Below are positions 9,606 through 18,579 of a stretch of DNA of 64,000 nucleotides, in pieces. Numbering within the stretch: the first letter of the stretch is position 1; each line of letters starts with the position of its first letter. The notes below the pieces were generated by a model that saw only the letters and a program-made list of their open reading frames with translations, made no database searches and was not told the origin of the DNA. A program made the translations under genes and the position numbers. Origin of the DNA: Desulfovibrio sp. (lineage in GTDB: Bacteria > Desulfobacterota > Desulfovibrionia > Desulfovibrionales > Desulfovibrionaceae); NCBI GenBank assembly GCA_016208105.1, contig JACQYS010000027.1, forward strand, positions 62,001 through 126,000, in the 5' to 3' direction.

Positions 9606-10454
9606 GTGATAGAGCCTGCGGCCATGGCGATTGAGAAAAAAAAACTGTGCATCCTTCACGGCAACTGCCAGGGGGAAACCTTGGCGGCCCTGCTGTCCGC
9701 CTCTCCCGAGTTCGCCTCCGGGCTCGAGGTGGAATTCTATGTGAATTTCACCCGCCAGGCCATCCCCGAGGAGAGCCTTTCCCGCTGCGGGCTTTTCCTC
9801 CACCAGCACCTAGGCGCCAACTGGGGAGAATTGTCTTCGGAAAGCCTGAAAGCGCGGCTGCCTCGAAACGCGGCTGTCCTGTGCTATCCCAACATGCTTT
9901 TCAAGGGGTATTGGCCTTTCTGGTCCAACAGGGCTGGCTTCGACTACTCCGACTCCCTGCTGGACGGTCTGTTGGAACGAGGTCTCGCCAAGGCCGAGGC
10001 CCTGCACGTGGCCCTTAAGGGCAATCTGGACCGCATGTTCGGCCTTGCCGGGCTTTTGGCAGACACCCTGGGCAGGGAACGTGAAAAGGAGAGCTTGTGC
10101 GATGTGCCCTACGTGGACCTCATTGAAGACGCGTTCAGACACGAAAAGCTCTTCCAGAGCGTGAACCACCCGCGCAAACGCCTCATGGTCCATGTGGCGC
10201 AAACCATTCTTGCGCGCCTTGGCTTACCGCCTCTTCCGGACGGTTTTCAGGAGGCCTGCCCCGAACTGTACCCGGATTTCGAACTGCCTATCCATCCCCA
10301 GGTTGCGGCCTTTCACGGGCTTACGTTCGGGGGCGAAGGCTGGCGGTTCAACGTGTACGGACAGCCCATGACCTATGCCGAATATATAGGCCTCTACCTG
10401 GACTGCAAGCTGGCCGGCCGGGGGGATTTCATCCGCTACCTGCATGGGGAGTGA
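9606..10454 (+). CDS. WcbI-family putative polysaccharide acetyltransferase
   Basis: A 282-residue soluble protein opening with KLCILHGNCQGETLAALL, the glycine/cysteine-rich entry loop of the WcbI family, followed by the middle motifs FLHQHLG and LCYPNMLFKGYWPFW. WcbI of Burkholderia capsule clusters binds coenzyme A and is thought to modify capsule sugars; here no capsule cluster is nearby. The reported start is a GTG; an in-frame ATG six codons later is equally possible, as neither has a clear ribosome site. The tail (FGGEGWRFNVYGQPMTYAEYI) also fits the family. Substrate unknown. Confidence 0.75.
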   Translation: MIEPAAMAIEKKKLCILHGNCQGETLAALLSASPEFASGLEVEFYVNFTRQAIPEESLSRCGLFLHQHLGANWGELSSESLKARLPRNAAVLCYPNMLFKGYWPFWSNRAGFDYSDSLLDGLLERGLAKAEALHVALKGNLDRMFGLAGLLADTLGREREKESLCDVPYVDLIEDAFRHEKLFQSVNHPRKRLMVHVAQTILARLGLPPLPDGFQEACPELYPDFELPIHPQVAAFHGLTFGGEGWRFNVYGQPMTYAEYIGLYLDCKLAGRGDFIRYLHGE

Positions 10455-10562
10455 CGACGAATTCTTTTTTCACCAAACAAATGCACGGTCAGCATGACCA
10501 TCGTTTCGAGATGTGTTATGGACAAGCCTCACCTAGGTTAAGAAACAGCAAGGAAGGCAGCA

Positions 10563-10859
10563 ATGGACGCCACCAAGACAGTTTTTCCGGACATCATCTC
10601 TTCGCGGCTCGAGGATCTCTGGAACGCACCCCTTCCAGGCGAGGAAGCTCCGCAATACTTCGAGACCCTGCGCACGGTGGAGGAGCGCATCCTGGCGCTT
10701 ATCCCCGAGGAGAAGAAGCAGGACGCTCATGGGATACTGACGGAAATGGAAGGGCTTACCGAAAGACTCAGACACCTTTACGTGCGTTTCGCCTACATTC
10801 AGGGGCTCCAGGACGGCGGCAAGCTCCGCGAGGTACTGGGCGACCCTAACGCATGCTGA
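10563..10859 (+). CDS. small acidic protein of unknown function
   Basis: A 98-residue soluble, mostly helical, acidic protein (MDATKTVFPDIISSRLEDLW; later LTERLRHLYVRFAYIQGLQDGGKLREVL). An AAGGAAGG site lies at good spacing before the ATG, which argues that it is real. No membrane segment, no cysteines of note, and no family recognised. It stands alone, 108 bases after the WcbI-like gene, and the 200 bases after it hold no gene I can support. Confidence 0.65.
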   Translation: MDATKTVFPDIISSRLEDLWNAPLPGEEAPQYFETLRTVEERILALIPEEKKQDAHGILTEMEGLTERLRHLYVRFAYIQGLQDGGKLREVLGDPNAC

Positions 10860-11064
10860 ATTGATTCCTCAGCAGCGGCTCGAAGTGAAAAGCAGGGAGC
10901 CAGGCCCTGGCCGCACGAAAACGCATACACTGCTGGACGCTTCCAAGGCTGCCTCAAGTTCAAGTGGTCGCCACGAACCCAACTTGCGAAGCACTTGAAC
11001 ATCCTGCAGGGAACGCCCGCCCCGAGGATCTTCGCTTCTCTCCTGCTTCAGGAGCTGGGAGGGG

Positions 11065-11331
11065 TCACGCGCCGGCGGAACCGCCGTCTCCGGCCGGGGC
11101 TTTGAGCGAATCCAGGTCGGCCCTGATGCCCCCAGCGACTTTTTCCGCAAAGGCCAGGGCTATTTTCTGGGCATCCTCCAGGGAGGAGAACTTGTCCTTG
11201 AGCGAACGCTGCCCTACCTGAACCTTCCATCCGGGCGGAGTGAGGCGATCATACACCACAGTCATGAGCAGGGCCTTGCCCAGGCTCATGTAGTAGGTGG
11301 AGTCGTCGTGCTTGATCCATTCCAGGCTCAT
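11065..11331 (-). CDS. small protein of unknown function
   Basis: An 88-residue soluble protein beginning MSLEWIKHDDSTYYMSLGKALL. The central part (YDRLTPPGWKVQVGQRSLKDKFSSLEDAQKIALAFAEKVA) looks like a two-layer alpha/beta unit, followed by a Gly/Ala-rich tail. I start at the ATG with AGGAGGGCC just upstream rather than ten codons earlier. It follows the class-V aminotransferase by 65 bases on the same strand and may be read with it. Function unknown. Confidence 0.68.
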   Translation of the reverse strand: MSLEWIKHDDSTYYMSLGKALLMTVVYDRLTPPGWKVQVGQRSLKDKFSSLEDAQKIALAFAEKVAGGIRADLDSLKAPAGDGGSAGA

Positions 11332-11396
11332 TGGCCCTCCTAACGGGTCGTTTGCGACCACACGATAACACAGATAGTCTCGGAGAAGAAATACTC

Positions 11397-12527
11397 CTAC
11401 GTGGAAAGACTCCTCGCCAGCACATTGGTGAACTGTTCGATGTCCGCCGCGTTGGCATAGAGGTGTGGCGCGACCCGTAGCGTGCCGGCCCTGGCGCTCA
11501 CGAACACGTTTTCCTTGGCCATGGCCGCGGCAACCGGCTTGGCCGGGCCGTGCGGAAGCCTGAGCCCGATCATGTGCGGGGCGCGCTCGCTTTCGGCTGT
11601 GGGGGTTAGGCCAAAGGCCTGGCCCGTGAGCGCCAGCTTTTTGGTGATCGTGCTCAAACTCATGGCGATTTTATCAACGCCCCAGGAATCGATGAGAGTG
11701 AGAGCCGCGGCGGCCATGGGCATGAGGATGAAGTTGCTGGCTTCGCCCACATCGTATCGTCTCGCTCCAGGCCGATAGTTGTCCCTGTATTCGGTCAGAC
11801 TCGAAAAATCCTCGCTGCCTTCGCGGTTGAGCCAGTTCTCTTCCAAAGGCTCGCCCCTCCTCCAGCGCTCGTCCACATAGCAGAAGCCGACACCGTATGG
11901 GCCAAGCAGCCATTTGTGCCCGGCCACTGCAAGGATGTCGGGCCTCACCGCGTCCAAATCGAACTCCATGGCTCCGAGCGACTGAGTGGCGTCGACAACC
12001 AGATGCGCTCCAACCTTGTCGCAGGCCTCTCGCACCGCCTTCAAGTTAAAGACCGTGCCGTCGATCCAGTGGCAGTGCGGCAGGGCCACCAGCCCGATCT
12101 CGTCGGTTATGAACGAGAGCACGGAATCGGACCAGGTCCCTTCGCCAGGGCGCGGAACGGCGCGTACTCGTCCCGGAGCCATCTTGAGCCAGGAATAGAC
12201 GTTGGATGGAAACTGCTCGTCCAAGATGAGCACGGCCTTGTCCTTGGCGAGGGGCAGGTTCTTGGCTGCCACCGCCATGGAGTAGGAGACCGACGGAACC
12301 ACGGCCACACCCTCGGGCTTTGCTCCCAACACCCTGGAAAAGGCGGCTCTGGCCGCTTCCAGATCCGCAAAGAAACGGTCCGGGGTCATGAGCCAGGGCG
12401 AGCGCTTGAGTTCCATGGCCTCTCGCCCCGCTTCCAGCACGGGCTCGGGTAGGGGGGAGGTGTACGCGCAATTGAAGTAGGCGATTCCGTCCGGAATGCC
12501 GAAAAGCAGGCGCTGGTTACCGATCAT
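11397..12527 (-). CDS. class V aminotransferase-fold PLP enzyme
   Basis: A 376-residue fold-type I enzyme of the cysteine desulfurase/isopenicillin epimerase-like group. It shows VVPSVSYSMAVAA (phosphate cup), LPHCHWIDG, the PLP-ring aspartate in LVVDATQSLGA and the Schiff-base lysine in VAGHKWLLGPYG. There is no active-site cysteine loop typical of IscS/NifS, so a desulfurase role is unlikely; the substrate is not predictable. A strong AGGAGGAGCC site precedes the ATG. A small unknown gene follows on the same strand. Confidence 0.88.
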   Translation of the reverse strand: MIGNQRLLFGIPDGIAYFNCAYTSPLPEPVLEAGREAMELKRSPWLMTPDRFFADLEAARAAFSRVLGAKPEGVAVVPSVSYSMAVAAKNLPLAKDKAVLILDEQFPSNVYSWLKMAPGRVRAVPRPGEGTWSDSVLSFITDEIGLVALPHCHWIDGTVFNLKAVREACDKVGAHLVVDATQSLGAMEFDLDAVRPDILAVAGHKWLLGPYGVGFCYVDERWRRGEPLEENWLNREGSEDFSSLTEYRDNYRPGARRYDVGEASNFILMPMAAAALTLIDSWGVDKIAMSLSTITKKLALTGQAFGLTPTAESERAPHMIGLRLPHGPAKPVAAAMAKENVFVSARAGTLRVAPHLYANAADIEQFTNVLARSLST

Positions 12528-12606
12528 GGCTCCTCCTGGCGGTAGCGATGGGGGCAGGATACCCGGATACCGGGTAAGTTCAAGTGTGGGCCGTTCTTAA
12601 CCACAA

Positions 12607-12630
12607 AGGCCGCCCGTATCCGGGCGGCCT
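12607..12630 (-). terminator. intrinsic terminator of glnA
   Basis: A ten-pair GC-rich stem (AGGCCGCCCG / CGGGCGGCCT) with a four-base loop lies 22 bases past the glnA stop. Read on the minus strand it is followed by TTTGTGGTT, a moderate T-run. Confidence 0.75.
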
Positions 12631-12651
12631 CGGGCTCGGCGTCTTCGCCCG

Positions 12652-13989
12652 CTACAGAATCGGCAGGTACTTCTCGATCTCGTATTCGGTAATCTGCATG
12701 CGGTATTTGTCCCACTCGTCATGCTTGTATTCCACCAGGGCCGTGTGCAGGTGGTCGCCGAGAATGTCGCGCATGAGTGTGGATTTCTCCAAGTTGCTTA
12801 CGGCCTCGTACAGGCTGCCGGGCAGCGAGGCGATGCCGTGCTTCTTCATCTCCCTCTCGCTCATGTGGAAGATGTTGTCCTCCACTGGCTTGGCCAGCTT
12901 GTATCCGTCCTCGATGCCCTTCAGGCCCACGCCCAGCATCACCGCGAAGGCCAGGTAGGGGTTGGCGGCCGGGTCAGGGCAACGAAGCTCGATGCGGGTG
13001 GCCGACTCCTTGCCTGGCTTGTACATGGGCACGCGGATGAGCGCGGAACGGTTGCGCTGGGCCCAGGCGATGTATACCGGGGCCTCGTAGCCGGGCACCA
13101 GGCGCTTGTAGGAGTTGACCCATTGGTTGGTGACGCAGGCGAACTCCGGAGCATGCTTGAGAAGACCAGCGATGTAGGCCTGGGCTTCAGTGGAGAGATG
13201 ATTTGGAGAGGAGGCGTCGTAGAAGGCGTTCTTGGAGCCCTTGAACAGCGACTGATGCACGTGCATGCCAGAGCCGTTCTCGCCGAAAAGCGGCTTGGGC
13301 ATGAAAGAGGCGTAGCAGCCGTGCTTGCGGGCCACTTCCTTGACCACCACGCGATAGGTGATGGCCGTGTCCGCCATGGCCAGGGCCTCGTTGTAGCGCA
13401 GGTCGATCTCGTGCTGGGACGGCGCCACCTCGTGGTGGGAGTATTCTACGGCGATGCCCATGGATTCCAGGGCGAAAATAATGTCGCGGCGAACGTCGTT
13501 GGCCAAGTCCAGGGGGGGGGCGTCAAAGTAGCCGCCCTTGTCGAGGATCTTCGGTTCGGAAGCGCTGGAGAAGAGGAAGAACTCAAGCTCTGGACCAACG
13601 AAGTAGGTATAGCCGAGGTCAGCCGCTTTCTTGAGCATTTTCTTGAGCACGTAGCGCGAATCCGCGGCGAACGGGGTCCCGTCGGGATTCTTCACATCGC
13701 AGAAGAGCCGGGCCACCGGACGGTCCGACGGGCGCCAGGCCACCAGCTGAAAAGTGGTGGGGTCGGGAAAGGCCACCATGTCCGATTCGTGGATTTTGGT
13801 GAACCCGGTGATGGAAGAGCCGTCGAAGCCCATACCCTCGTCGAAGGCCGCTTCCAGCTCCCTGGGGGTGATCTGGAAGCTTTTGAGCATTCCCAAGATG
13901 TCTATGAACCAGAACTGCACGAAAGAGACGTTATAGTCTTTTACCGCCTTGAGCACATCGTCAGCGTTCTTACACTTGAACACCGCCAT
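12652..13989 (-). CDS. glnA: glutamine synthetase, type I
   Basis: Makes glutamine from glutamate, ammonia and ATP. The 445-residue protein shows the GSI signatures: GFDGSSITGF, FVGPELEFFLF, SQHEIDLRYNEALAMAD, NGSGMHVHQSL and RIELRCPDPAANPYLAFA. At the position where enteric GSI-beta enzymes carry the adenylylated tyrosine in NLY, this protein reads DNIFHMSE, so covalent adenylylation is unlikely. The length (no ~25-residue insert) also fits the alpha-type subgroup controlled by feedback or protein binding. I start at the ATG with GGAGGACAAAC in front; an in-frame ATG 48 codons upstream is not supported. No sigma-54 box was found upstream. Single-gene unit ending in its own terminator. Confidence 0.96.
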   Translation of the reverse strand: MAVFKCKNADDVLKAVKDYNVSFVQFWFIDILGMLKSFQITPRELEAAFDEGMGFDGSSITGFTKIHESDMVAFPDPTTFQLVAWRPSDRPVARLFCDVKNPDGTPFAADSRYVLKKMLKKAADLGYTYFVGPELEFFLFSSASEPKILDKGGYFDAPPLDLANDVRRDIIFALESMGIAVEYSHHEVAPSQHEIDLRYNEALAMADTAITYRVVVKEVARKHGCYASFMPKPLFGENGSGMHVHQSLFKGSKNAFYDASSPNHLSTEAQAYIAGLLKHAPEFACVTNQWVNSYKRLVPGYEAPVYIAWAQRNRSALIRVPMYKPGKESATRIELRCPDPAANPYLAFAVMLGVGLKGIEDGYKLAKPVEDNIFHMSEREMKKHGIASLPGSLYEAVSNLEKSTLMRDILGDHLHTALVEYKHDEWDKYRMQITEYEIEKYLPIL

Positions 13990-14184
13990 GTTTGTCCTCC
14001 AAGTAAGGTCGTTTTTGGGTTCCCCTGGTTCAATGCGGGGATTTGCTTTTTTACTCCAAAGGGTGGCCTGCTTCAAGGCGAAAAGGTGGATTTCGTTGAC
14101 AAAAATGTAACCACTTGCCTCGTTTGACAGCATAAACGCTCGAAATACAGCTCCTTATGCCGCAGCGGAACACCATGGTCCGCC

Positions 14185-15147
14185 CTAACCCGAATCCTGT
14201 TCGAACATTCTCTTTAGCAGTATCCGCAAAGTCCCATGGCTTCTTTCATCCAGACGGGAGATACCCGAAGCCACGGTTGCTTCGCGGGCGCGCCGGAATT
14301 CCTCGGCAGTAAGCGTACGGTCGAGCCCGGGCAAGGAGCAGGCATCCGCGCAGGGACGGTACTGGTCCATGAGGTTGACGTAGGTTTCGGTGGAGAGTTC
14401 TGTCGCCAGAAAATTCATCCACCCGGCTGTTCCGGCCAATTCTCCCGGAAGAACGAGATGGCGCACCAGAAGCCCTCGTTCGGCCACTCCATGCTTGTTC
14501 AGGCACAAATCCCCCACCTGGGCGTGCATGGCCGTGAGGGTCTGCCGGGCTCGCTCAGGATAATCCGCTGCCCCGCACAACTTGGCCGCCACAACAGGGT
14601 CCCAGAACTTCACGTCCGGCATGTAGATGTCCACTACTCTCTGAAGCAGTGCGAGCGTTTCCAGGCTGTCATACCCGCCCGAGTTGTACACCAGCGGCAG
14701 GCACAGACCACCTTCCACCGCCAAGGGGAGGGCTTCGAGTATCTGGGCAGTGACATGGCTTGGAGTGACCAGGTTGATATTGGACGCGCCCCTAGCCTGA
14801 AGGTCGAGCATGATGGCGGCCAATTCGCTGGCCGACACCTCGATTCCGGATTCCGGGCTTCGGCTGATGTCGGAATTCTGGCAGAACACGCATCTGAGAT
14901 TGCACCCCGAAAAGAAAATCGTGCCCGAACCGCCTTGCCCAACAAGGCACTCCTCCTCGCCGAAATGAAGACAATGGCTGGCCACCCGCGCCAGGCGCCC
15001 AACCCCGCAAGAGCCGATTTCCCCATCAAGCCTGTTCACCCCGCAGATACGGGGACAGATCCGGCATTCGCGCATCAGGGCCAACGCAGCCTCTGCTCTG
15101 GGTTTGAGCAAGCCTTGGGCATTGAGAGCGACGTAAGAGGGGGCCAT
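14185..15147 (-). CDS. AmrS-like radical SAM protein
   Basis: A ~320-residue radical S-adenosylmethionine enzyme of the pyruvate-formate-lyase-activase/AmrS group. The cluster motif is CNLRCVFC (Cx3Cx2C), preceded by a cysteine-rich N-terminal segment (CRICPRICG and GSCGVG) typical of this subgroup, and followed by GGxxNINLVTPSH-type strands. Such enzymes activate glycyl radical enzymes or install radical-based modifications; no partner is adjacent (AmmeMemoRadiSam partners AmmeMemoA/B are absent here). I start at an ATG with GAGG six bases upstream; ATGs 13 and 29 codons upstream are possible. Confidence 0.85.
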   Translation of the reverse strand: MAPSYVALNAQGLLKPRAEAALALMRECRICPRICGVNRLDGEIGSCGVGRLARVASHCLHFGEEECLVGQGGSGTIFFSGCNLRCVFCQNSDISRSPESGIEVSASELAAIMLDLQARGASNINLVTPSHVTAQILEALPLAVEGGLCLPLVYNSGGYDSLETLALLQRVVDIYMPDVKFWDPVVAAKLCGAADYPERARQTLTAMHAQVGDLCLNKHGVAERGLLVRHLVLPGELAGTAGWMNFLATELSTETYVNLMDQYRPCADACSLPGLDRTLTAEEFRRAREATVASGISRLDERSHGTLRILLKRMFEQDSG

Positions 15148-15293
15148 GAGAGCCTCGTACAGGTAAGGCAGATCCTTCCGAGCCATGAGACGCAGGGAGA
15201 CTGGACCAGAACAAGCGCAGATAACCTCGCGCAAACAGCGAACTATTCTCTTCAGTGCTCCGGCTGGTTCACGACGATTGTTCAGTAAATGAG

Positions 15294-15323
15294 AAGCCCC
15301 CCTCCCGCAAGGGGAGGGGGGCT
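15294..15323 (-). terminator. GC-rich hairpin, likely terminator
   Basis: A stem of about 12 pairs (AGCCCCCCTCCC / GGGGAGGGGGGCT) with a short GCAA-type loop. Read on the minus strand it is followed by TCTCATTT, a weak T-run. It would end transcription coming from the glycosyltransferase and repeat region before the radical SAM gene. Confidence 0.6.
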
Positions 15324-15363
15324 CTGACAGAGCAGACGCATGAAGCGCCTGCCGGAGGTGTTT

Positions 15364-15410
15364 AGGTTGGTTGACCGGTTGCCTGCGTCCAGTGCCTATC
15401 CGAAGAACCG
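15364..15410. repeat. imperfect direct repeat, copy 1
   Basis: 47 bases starting AGGTTGGTTGACCGGTTGCC. It matches copy 2 at 15514 with a few substitutions and one indel. Both copies are in the same orientation with starts 150 bases apart. Confidence 0.8.
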
Positions 15411-15513
15411 CGCCGGGATATCACGTCTCATTCTTCTGCTTCCGGTACCGCCCTGAGGCTCGGTATTCCGGAACACTTCCACCCGGCGTCCCGGGGCTTT
15501 CAGCCCCATTTTC

Positions 15514-15559
15514 AGGTTGGTTGCTCGGTTGCCTGTGTCCAGTGCCTGCCGAAAAACCG
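15514..15559. repeat. imperfect direct repeat, copy 2
   Basis: 46 bases starting AGGTTGGTTGCTCGGTTGCC, the second copy of the repeat at 15364. The DNA between the copies includes a GGGGCTTTCAGCCCC hairpin. Confidence 0.8.
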
Positions 15560-15781
15560 ATCCGCGCGGTTCAGACACTTACTCCTGCCTGACCCTGGGA
15601 GCGTCCTTTTCATCCGCTTCCCTTGGGGTGTTCTCCGCCCGGAATCTTTGGGCCTCGGGCCCCGCGGAGATAGCGGTTCGTCGTGATCCCTCCTTTTCGG
15701 GTTGGGCCGGTTCCGCTCGATCTCCGCACGTAAAATAAAAAATAGACATCGTTCCGGAGATGGCAAGAGGGGGAAAGCAAA

Positions 15782-17584
15782 TTATTTTTCCGATACACTC
15801 TGGAGGCTAAAATCCAGAAATCGAACTCCATCCGTATCCTCACCAGTGAATGCCGAAAAACTCCCATCCCTGAAGAGTTCAAAACGGAGCGTCAGAAACC
15901 TGTAGGGACGATCACGGACAAGCTCTATCTTCTCGTGTCCTCGCATGTCGGGCCCTACGCTCTCGAATGAAAATGAATCCGCATAGGGTTCATCATCAAA
16001 ACGGCACTGAACACCAAAGCGGTTTCCAGCGCGACGATTTGAATAGCCGAAATGAACGACTATTCTTTGCGGGACGTTTGAATAGTTCTCGAATGTGAAC
16101 TCCGCAAATCCTGTTCGGCCCGCCTCGGTGGCTATTAGAATATCCTCAAGCACTGGCTGGCATGCGACATATTCCATGCGGTGGACATAAGTCATGAAAT
16201 CATGAGGAGCAGCAGTGATCCTCTGTTTGAAAGGCAGGTTTATAAGGCTGATGACAGGTTCTCTGGTCAAAACTTCCTGCTGAGATCCAGTGTCTGAAGA
16301 CTGCAATATCACAACCCCATCATGTGAAACCAGCCGTTGTGCTCGCAAGGGATTGGAAGTGGCAAACTGGTCCAGGTACCAGTTGAGGGGGCCTACCTCA
16401 CCGTTTTGCTTGTACACATAGATGAGGCCAGGTTTATGTTTGCCAAGAATTCTTTGAGCTTTGTCTTTGTAGTCCCCACTATAACTGGCAGCAGAATAAT
16501 AAGACTCCCGGACTGGAAAGAGGTACCATATCCCTCCGATTATTGCGAAAGCACACGCAAGCCAGGGGATGGCCCTCTCACCGGCCAGACTTCTAACCGC
16601 CTGGGTCTTCCAGATGAGAACTGGGGGGAGCAGAAACATCAGGTGCCATGGGTTGAAATAATCACTGTATCGAGCTGCGACTAAGGCCAGGAGAGGGAAA
16701 GTAAACCACCCCAAAGAGATGAATCCCAGCAACTTGTTTCGTTTGAATAGAGTTGAGGCACCAATTACGATTAATACAGCAAGCCCAAGACGAATATGCA
16801 CTAGCGCATCTCGGAAAAAAAGCTCACCAAGCTTTTCTAAAGTCACACCGGCTACTTCCGGATAACCAGCGCCTCCGGCGATGGCCCTCTCGCGTTTAAT
16901 AAGAGCTACGAAATACGGAATAACGCAGGCCACCCCCATTCCAGATACTAGGCAAAACAATAGAAACCTTGAAAATTTTATGCGTCCTCGCGCCCAAGCA
17001 CACAGCATAATCAACCCTGCCCCGCCGACCGCCAATAAACCAGAAAAATGGAGCAAAACCGGCGGCCAGAGGGCAAAACCAGCCAGTAAAAAATCCTTGG
17101 CTTTTCCTTCCTTAATTGCGCGCCAGAGGAAAAAGAAACTCATGAAGCTGAACAAGAAGACAATGCTATAGGGGCGTAGCTGCCTGGAAAGTAAAACGTG
17201 CCACGGCTGCACTGCGGTGAGCGACGCAAGCAAAAGCCCCGAGCCTTCCGAGAGCATCTCCCTCCCGGCCCGCCAGGCAAACCATACCCCGGTCACTCCG
17301 AAAGCCACCTGGGGCAGGCGCAGCACGAAGTCTGAGAGCCCTGCGGTCATGACCAGCTTGGTGAGCAGATAGAACGTGGGAGGATGAAAATCCTCGGCCA
17401 TTGATCGCTGAAAGATGGACCAAACAGGTAGTTTGGCCACCATGGCCACAAGGACTTCGTCAAACCACAAGGAGGGAACTTCCAGCTTCCACAACCTAAG
17501 GGCTGAGGCTACCAGAAGAACAAAAAGAAATACGCGCCCAAACCAAACCGTTTCGTATCCGTTGCTTTGGGCGCGTTTTATCAT
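15782..17584 (-). CDS. GT39/ArnT-like membrane glycosyltransferase
   Basis: A 600-residue inner-membrane protein of the GT-C superfamily, which moves sugars from polyprenyl-phosphate donors in the periplasm. The first periplasmic loop carries the acidic catalytic motif (LWFDEVLVA near residue 40), then HPPTFYLL and SRQLRPYS, typical of the PMT/GT39 and ArnT-like groups. About ten membrane segments occupy residues 15-370. The C-terminal ~230 residues form a periplasmic domain, with a beta-rich end (FAEFTFENYSNVPQRIVVHF). The start lies 15 bases after hisG, so the two are co-transcribed, which is functionally odd. A second protein of this family lies at 38.9 kb. Confidence 0.85.
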   Translation of the reverse strand: MIKRAQSNGYETVWFGRVFLFVLLVASALRLWKLEVPSLWFDEVLVAMVAKLPVWSIFQRSMAEDFHPPTFYLLTKLVMTAGLSDFVLRLPQVAFGVTGVWFAWRAGREMLSEGSGLLLASLTAVQPWHVLLSRQLRPYSIVFLFSFMSFFFLWRAIKEGKAKDFLLAGFALWPPVLLHFSGLLAVGGAGLIMLCAWARGRIKFSRFLLFCLVSGMGVACVIPYFVALIKRERAIAGGAGYPEVAGVTLEKLGELFFRDALVHIRLGLAVLIVIGASTLFKRNKLLGFISLGWFTFPLLALVAARYSDYFNPWHLMFLLPPVLIWKTQAVRSLAGERAIPWLACAFAIIGGIWYLFPVRESYYSAASYSGDYKDKAQRILGKHKPGLIYVYKQNGEVGPLNWYLDQFATSNPLRAQRLVSHDGVVILQSSDTGSQQEVLTREPVISLINLPFKQRITAAPHDFMTYVHRMEYVACQPVLEDILIATEAGRTGFAEFTFENYSNVPQRIVVHFGYSNRRAGNRFGVQCRFDDEPYADSFSFESVGPDMRGHEKIELVRDRPYRFLTLRFELFRDGSFSAFTGEDTDGVRFLDFSLQSVSEK

Positions 17585-17599
17585 TTTGCGCGGTGGGAA

Positions 17600-18478
17600 C
17601 TAAACAACCTTATTCAGCGAGTATTCGATGATCCCCTCGGCTCCAGCGTCCTTGAGCTTGGGGATAAGGTCACGCACCACTGACTCGGCCACAACAATCT
17701 CCACCGAGAGCCAGTCCGAGTTGAGCAGGTGGGCCACCGTGGGAGAATTCAGGCTCGGCAATTCGGCCAGGACCTTGTCCTTGGCGCCGTGGGGCACGTT
17801 CATCTTGAGCCCAACCAGCTTTTCGGCGCGCAGCGCGCCCTGGAGCATCATGATCATGTTCTCGATCTTGCGGCGCTTCCAGGGATCTGCCCAGGCCTCT
17901 TTGTTGGCGATAAACTGGGTGTTGGTCACCAGCACTTCGGCAATGATGCGCAGCCCGTGGGCCTTGATGGTGGTGCCGGTCTCGGTGACTTCGACGATGG
18001 CGTCGGCCAGGCCCTCGACCACCTTGGCCTCGGTGGCGCCCCAGGAAAACTCGACATCCACCTTGATGCCGGCCTGCTCGAAGTAGCGCTTGGTGTATCC
18101 CACCAATTCGGTGGCTATGCGCTTGCCGTTCAAATCCTCGGGGCGCTTGAAAGGGGAATCGCCAGCCACGGCCAGCACCCAGCGGGCCGGACGGGAGCTG
18201 ACCTTGGAGTAGACAAGGTCGGTCACGATCACCACGTCGGACTGATTCTCGAGAATCCAGTCCTTGCCGGTAAGCCCGCAGTCCAAGAGGCCGGATTCGA
18301 CGTAGCGGCTCATCTCCTGAGCGCGGCACATGGAGCAGGTGATCTCCTCGTCATCGATCTCAGGGAAATAGTTGCGGTGGTGTTCCTTGATTCTCCAGCC
18401 CGATTTCTCAAAGAGCTTGATGGTGGCGTCCTGGAGCGAACCCTTGGGGATTCCCAGCTTGAGCTTGGGAGAAGACAT
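17600..18478 (-). CDS. hisG: ATP phosphoribosyltransferase, long form
   Basis: First step of histidine synthesis: joins ATP and PRPP. The 292-residue protein is the long HisG form with its own C-terminal regulatory ACT-like domain, so no HisZ is needed. Visible: [19 protein letters not shown], the [13 protein letters not shown] segment, [14 protein letters not shown] and the PRPP-loop region [15 protein letters not shown], then the regulatory domain to NKVV. Histidine feedback would act on that domain. An ATG with AGGAGGCCGCA upstream supports the start. No other his genes are nearby; the GT39 gene follows 15 bases downstream. Confidence 0.95.
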   Translation of the reverse strand: MSSPKLKLGIPKGSLQDATIKLFEKSGWRIKEHHRNYFPEIDDEEITCSMCRAQEMSRYVESGLLDCGLTGKDWILENQSDVVIVTDLVYSKVSSRPARWVLAVAGDSPFKRPEDLNGKRIATELVGYTKRYFEQAGIKVDVEFSWGATEAKVVEGLADAIVEVTETGTTIKAHGLRIIAEVLVTNTQFIANKEAWADPWKRRKIENMIMMLQGALRAEKLVGLKMNVPHGAKDKVLAELPSLNSPTVAHLLNSDWLSVEIVVAESVVRDLIPKLKDAGAEGIIEYSLNKVV

Positions 18479-18579
18479 TGCGGCCTCCTAGTATATGGTC
18501 CCGAAATGCGGGATTATGTGAAAAAGTCGTGGACGGGCTTGGTAGCCCGCTTTGAAACGCTTGGCAAGCGGCGGTCTGG

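Larger units (their letters stand above)
15235..15781. other. 547-base gene-free, repeat- and hairpin-rich region
   Basis: Between the radical SAM gene and a glycosyltransferase gene, both on the minus strand. Contents: a strong hairpin at 15294-15323, two copies of a 46-47 base repeat 150 bases apart (15364 and 15514), a GGGGCTTTCAGCCCC hairpin near 15494 and a long stem CTCCGC...GCGGAG near 15639-15678. Short open frames across it look unlike proteins (very basic, Pro/Arg-rich, no ribosome site with a usable start). It might be a structured 3' region or a minus-strand noncoding RNA ending at 15294, but I do not recognise a known RNA family. Confidence 0.6.

Noticed and set aside
11397-12527. 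cysteine desulfurase
   Set aside because: The fold fits, but the catalytic cysteine loop of IscS/NifS/SufS is not present.
13990-14184. sigma-54 promoter for glnA
   Set aside because: No TGGCAC-N5-TTGCA pattern was seen on the minus strand in the 195 bases upstream.
15396-15766. short minus-strand open frames in the repeat region as genes
   Set aside because: They are Arg/Pro-rich, differ between the two repeats and lack a usable start after the one good ribosome-like site (GGAGGGATCACGACG).
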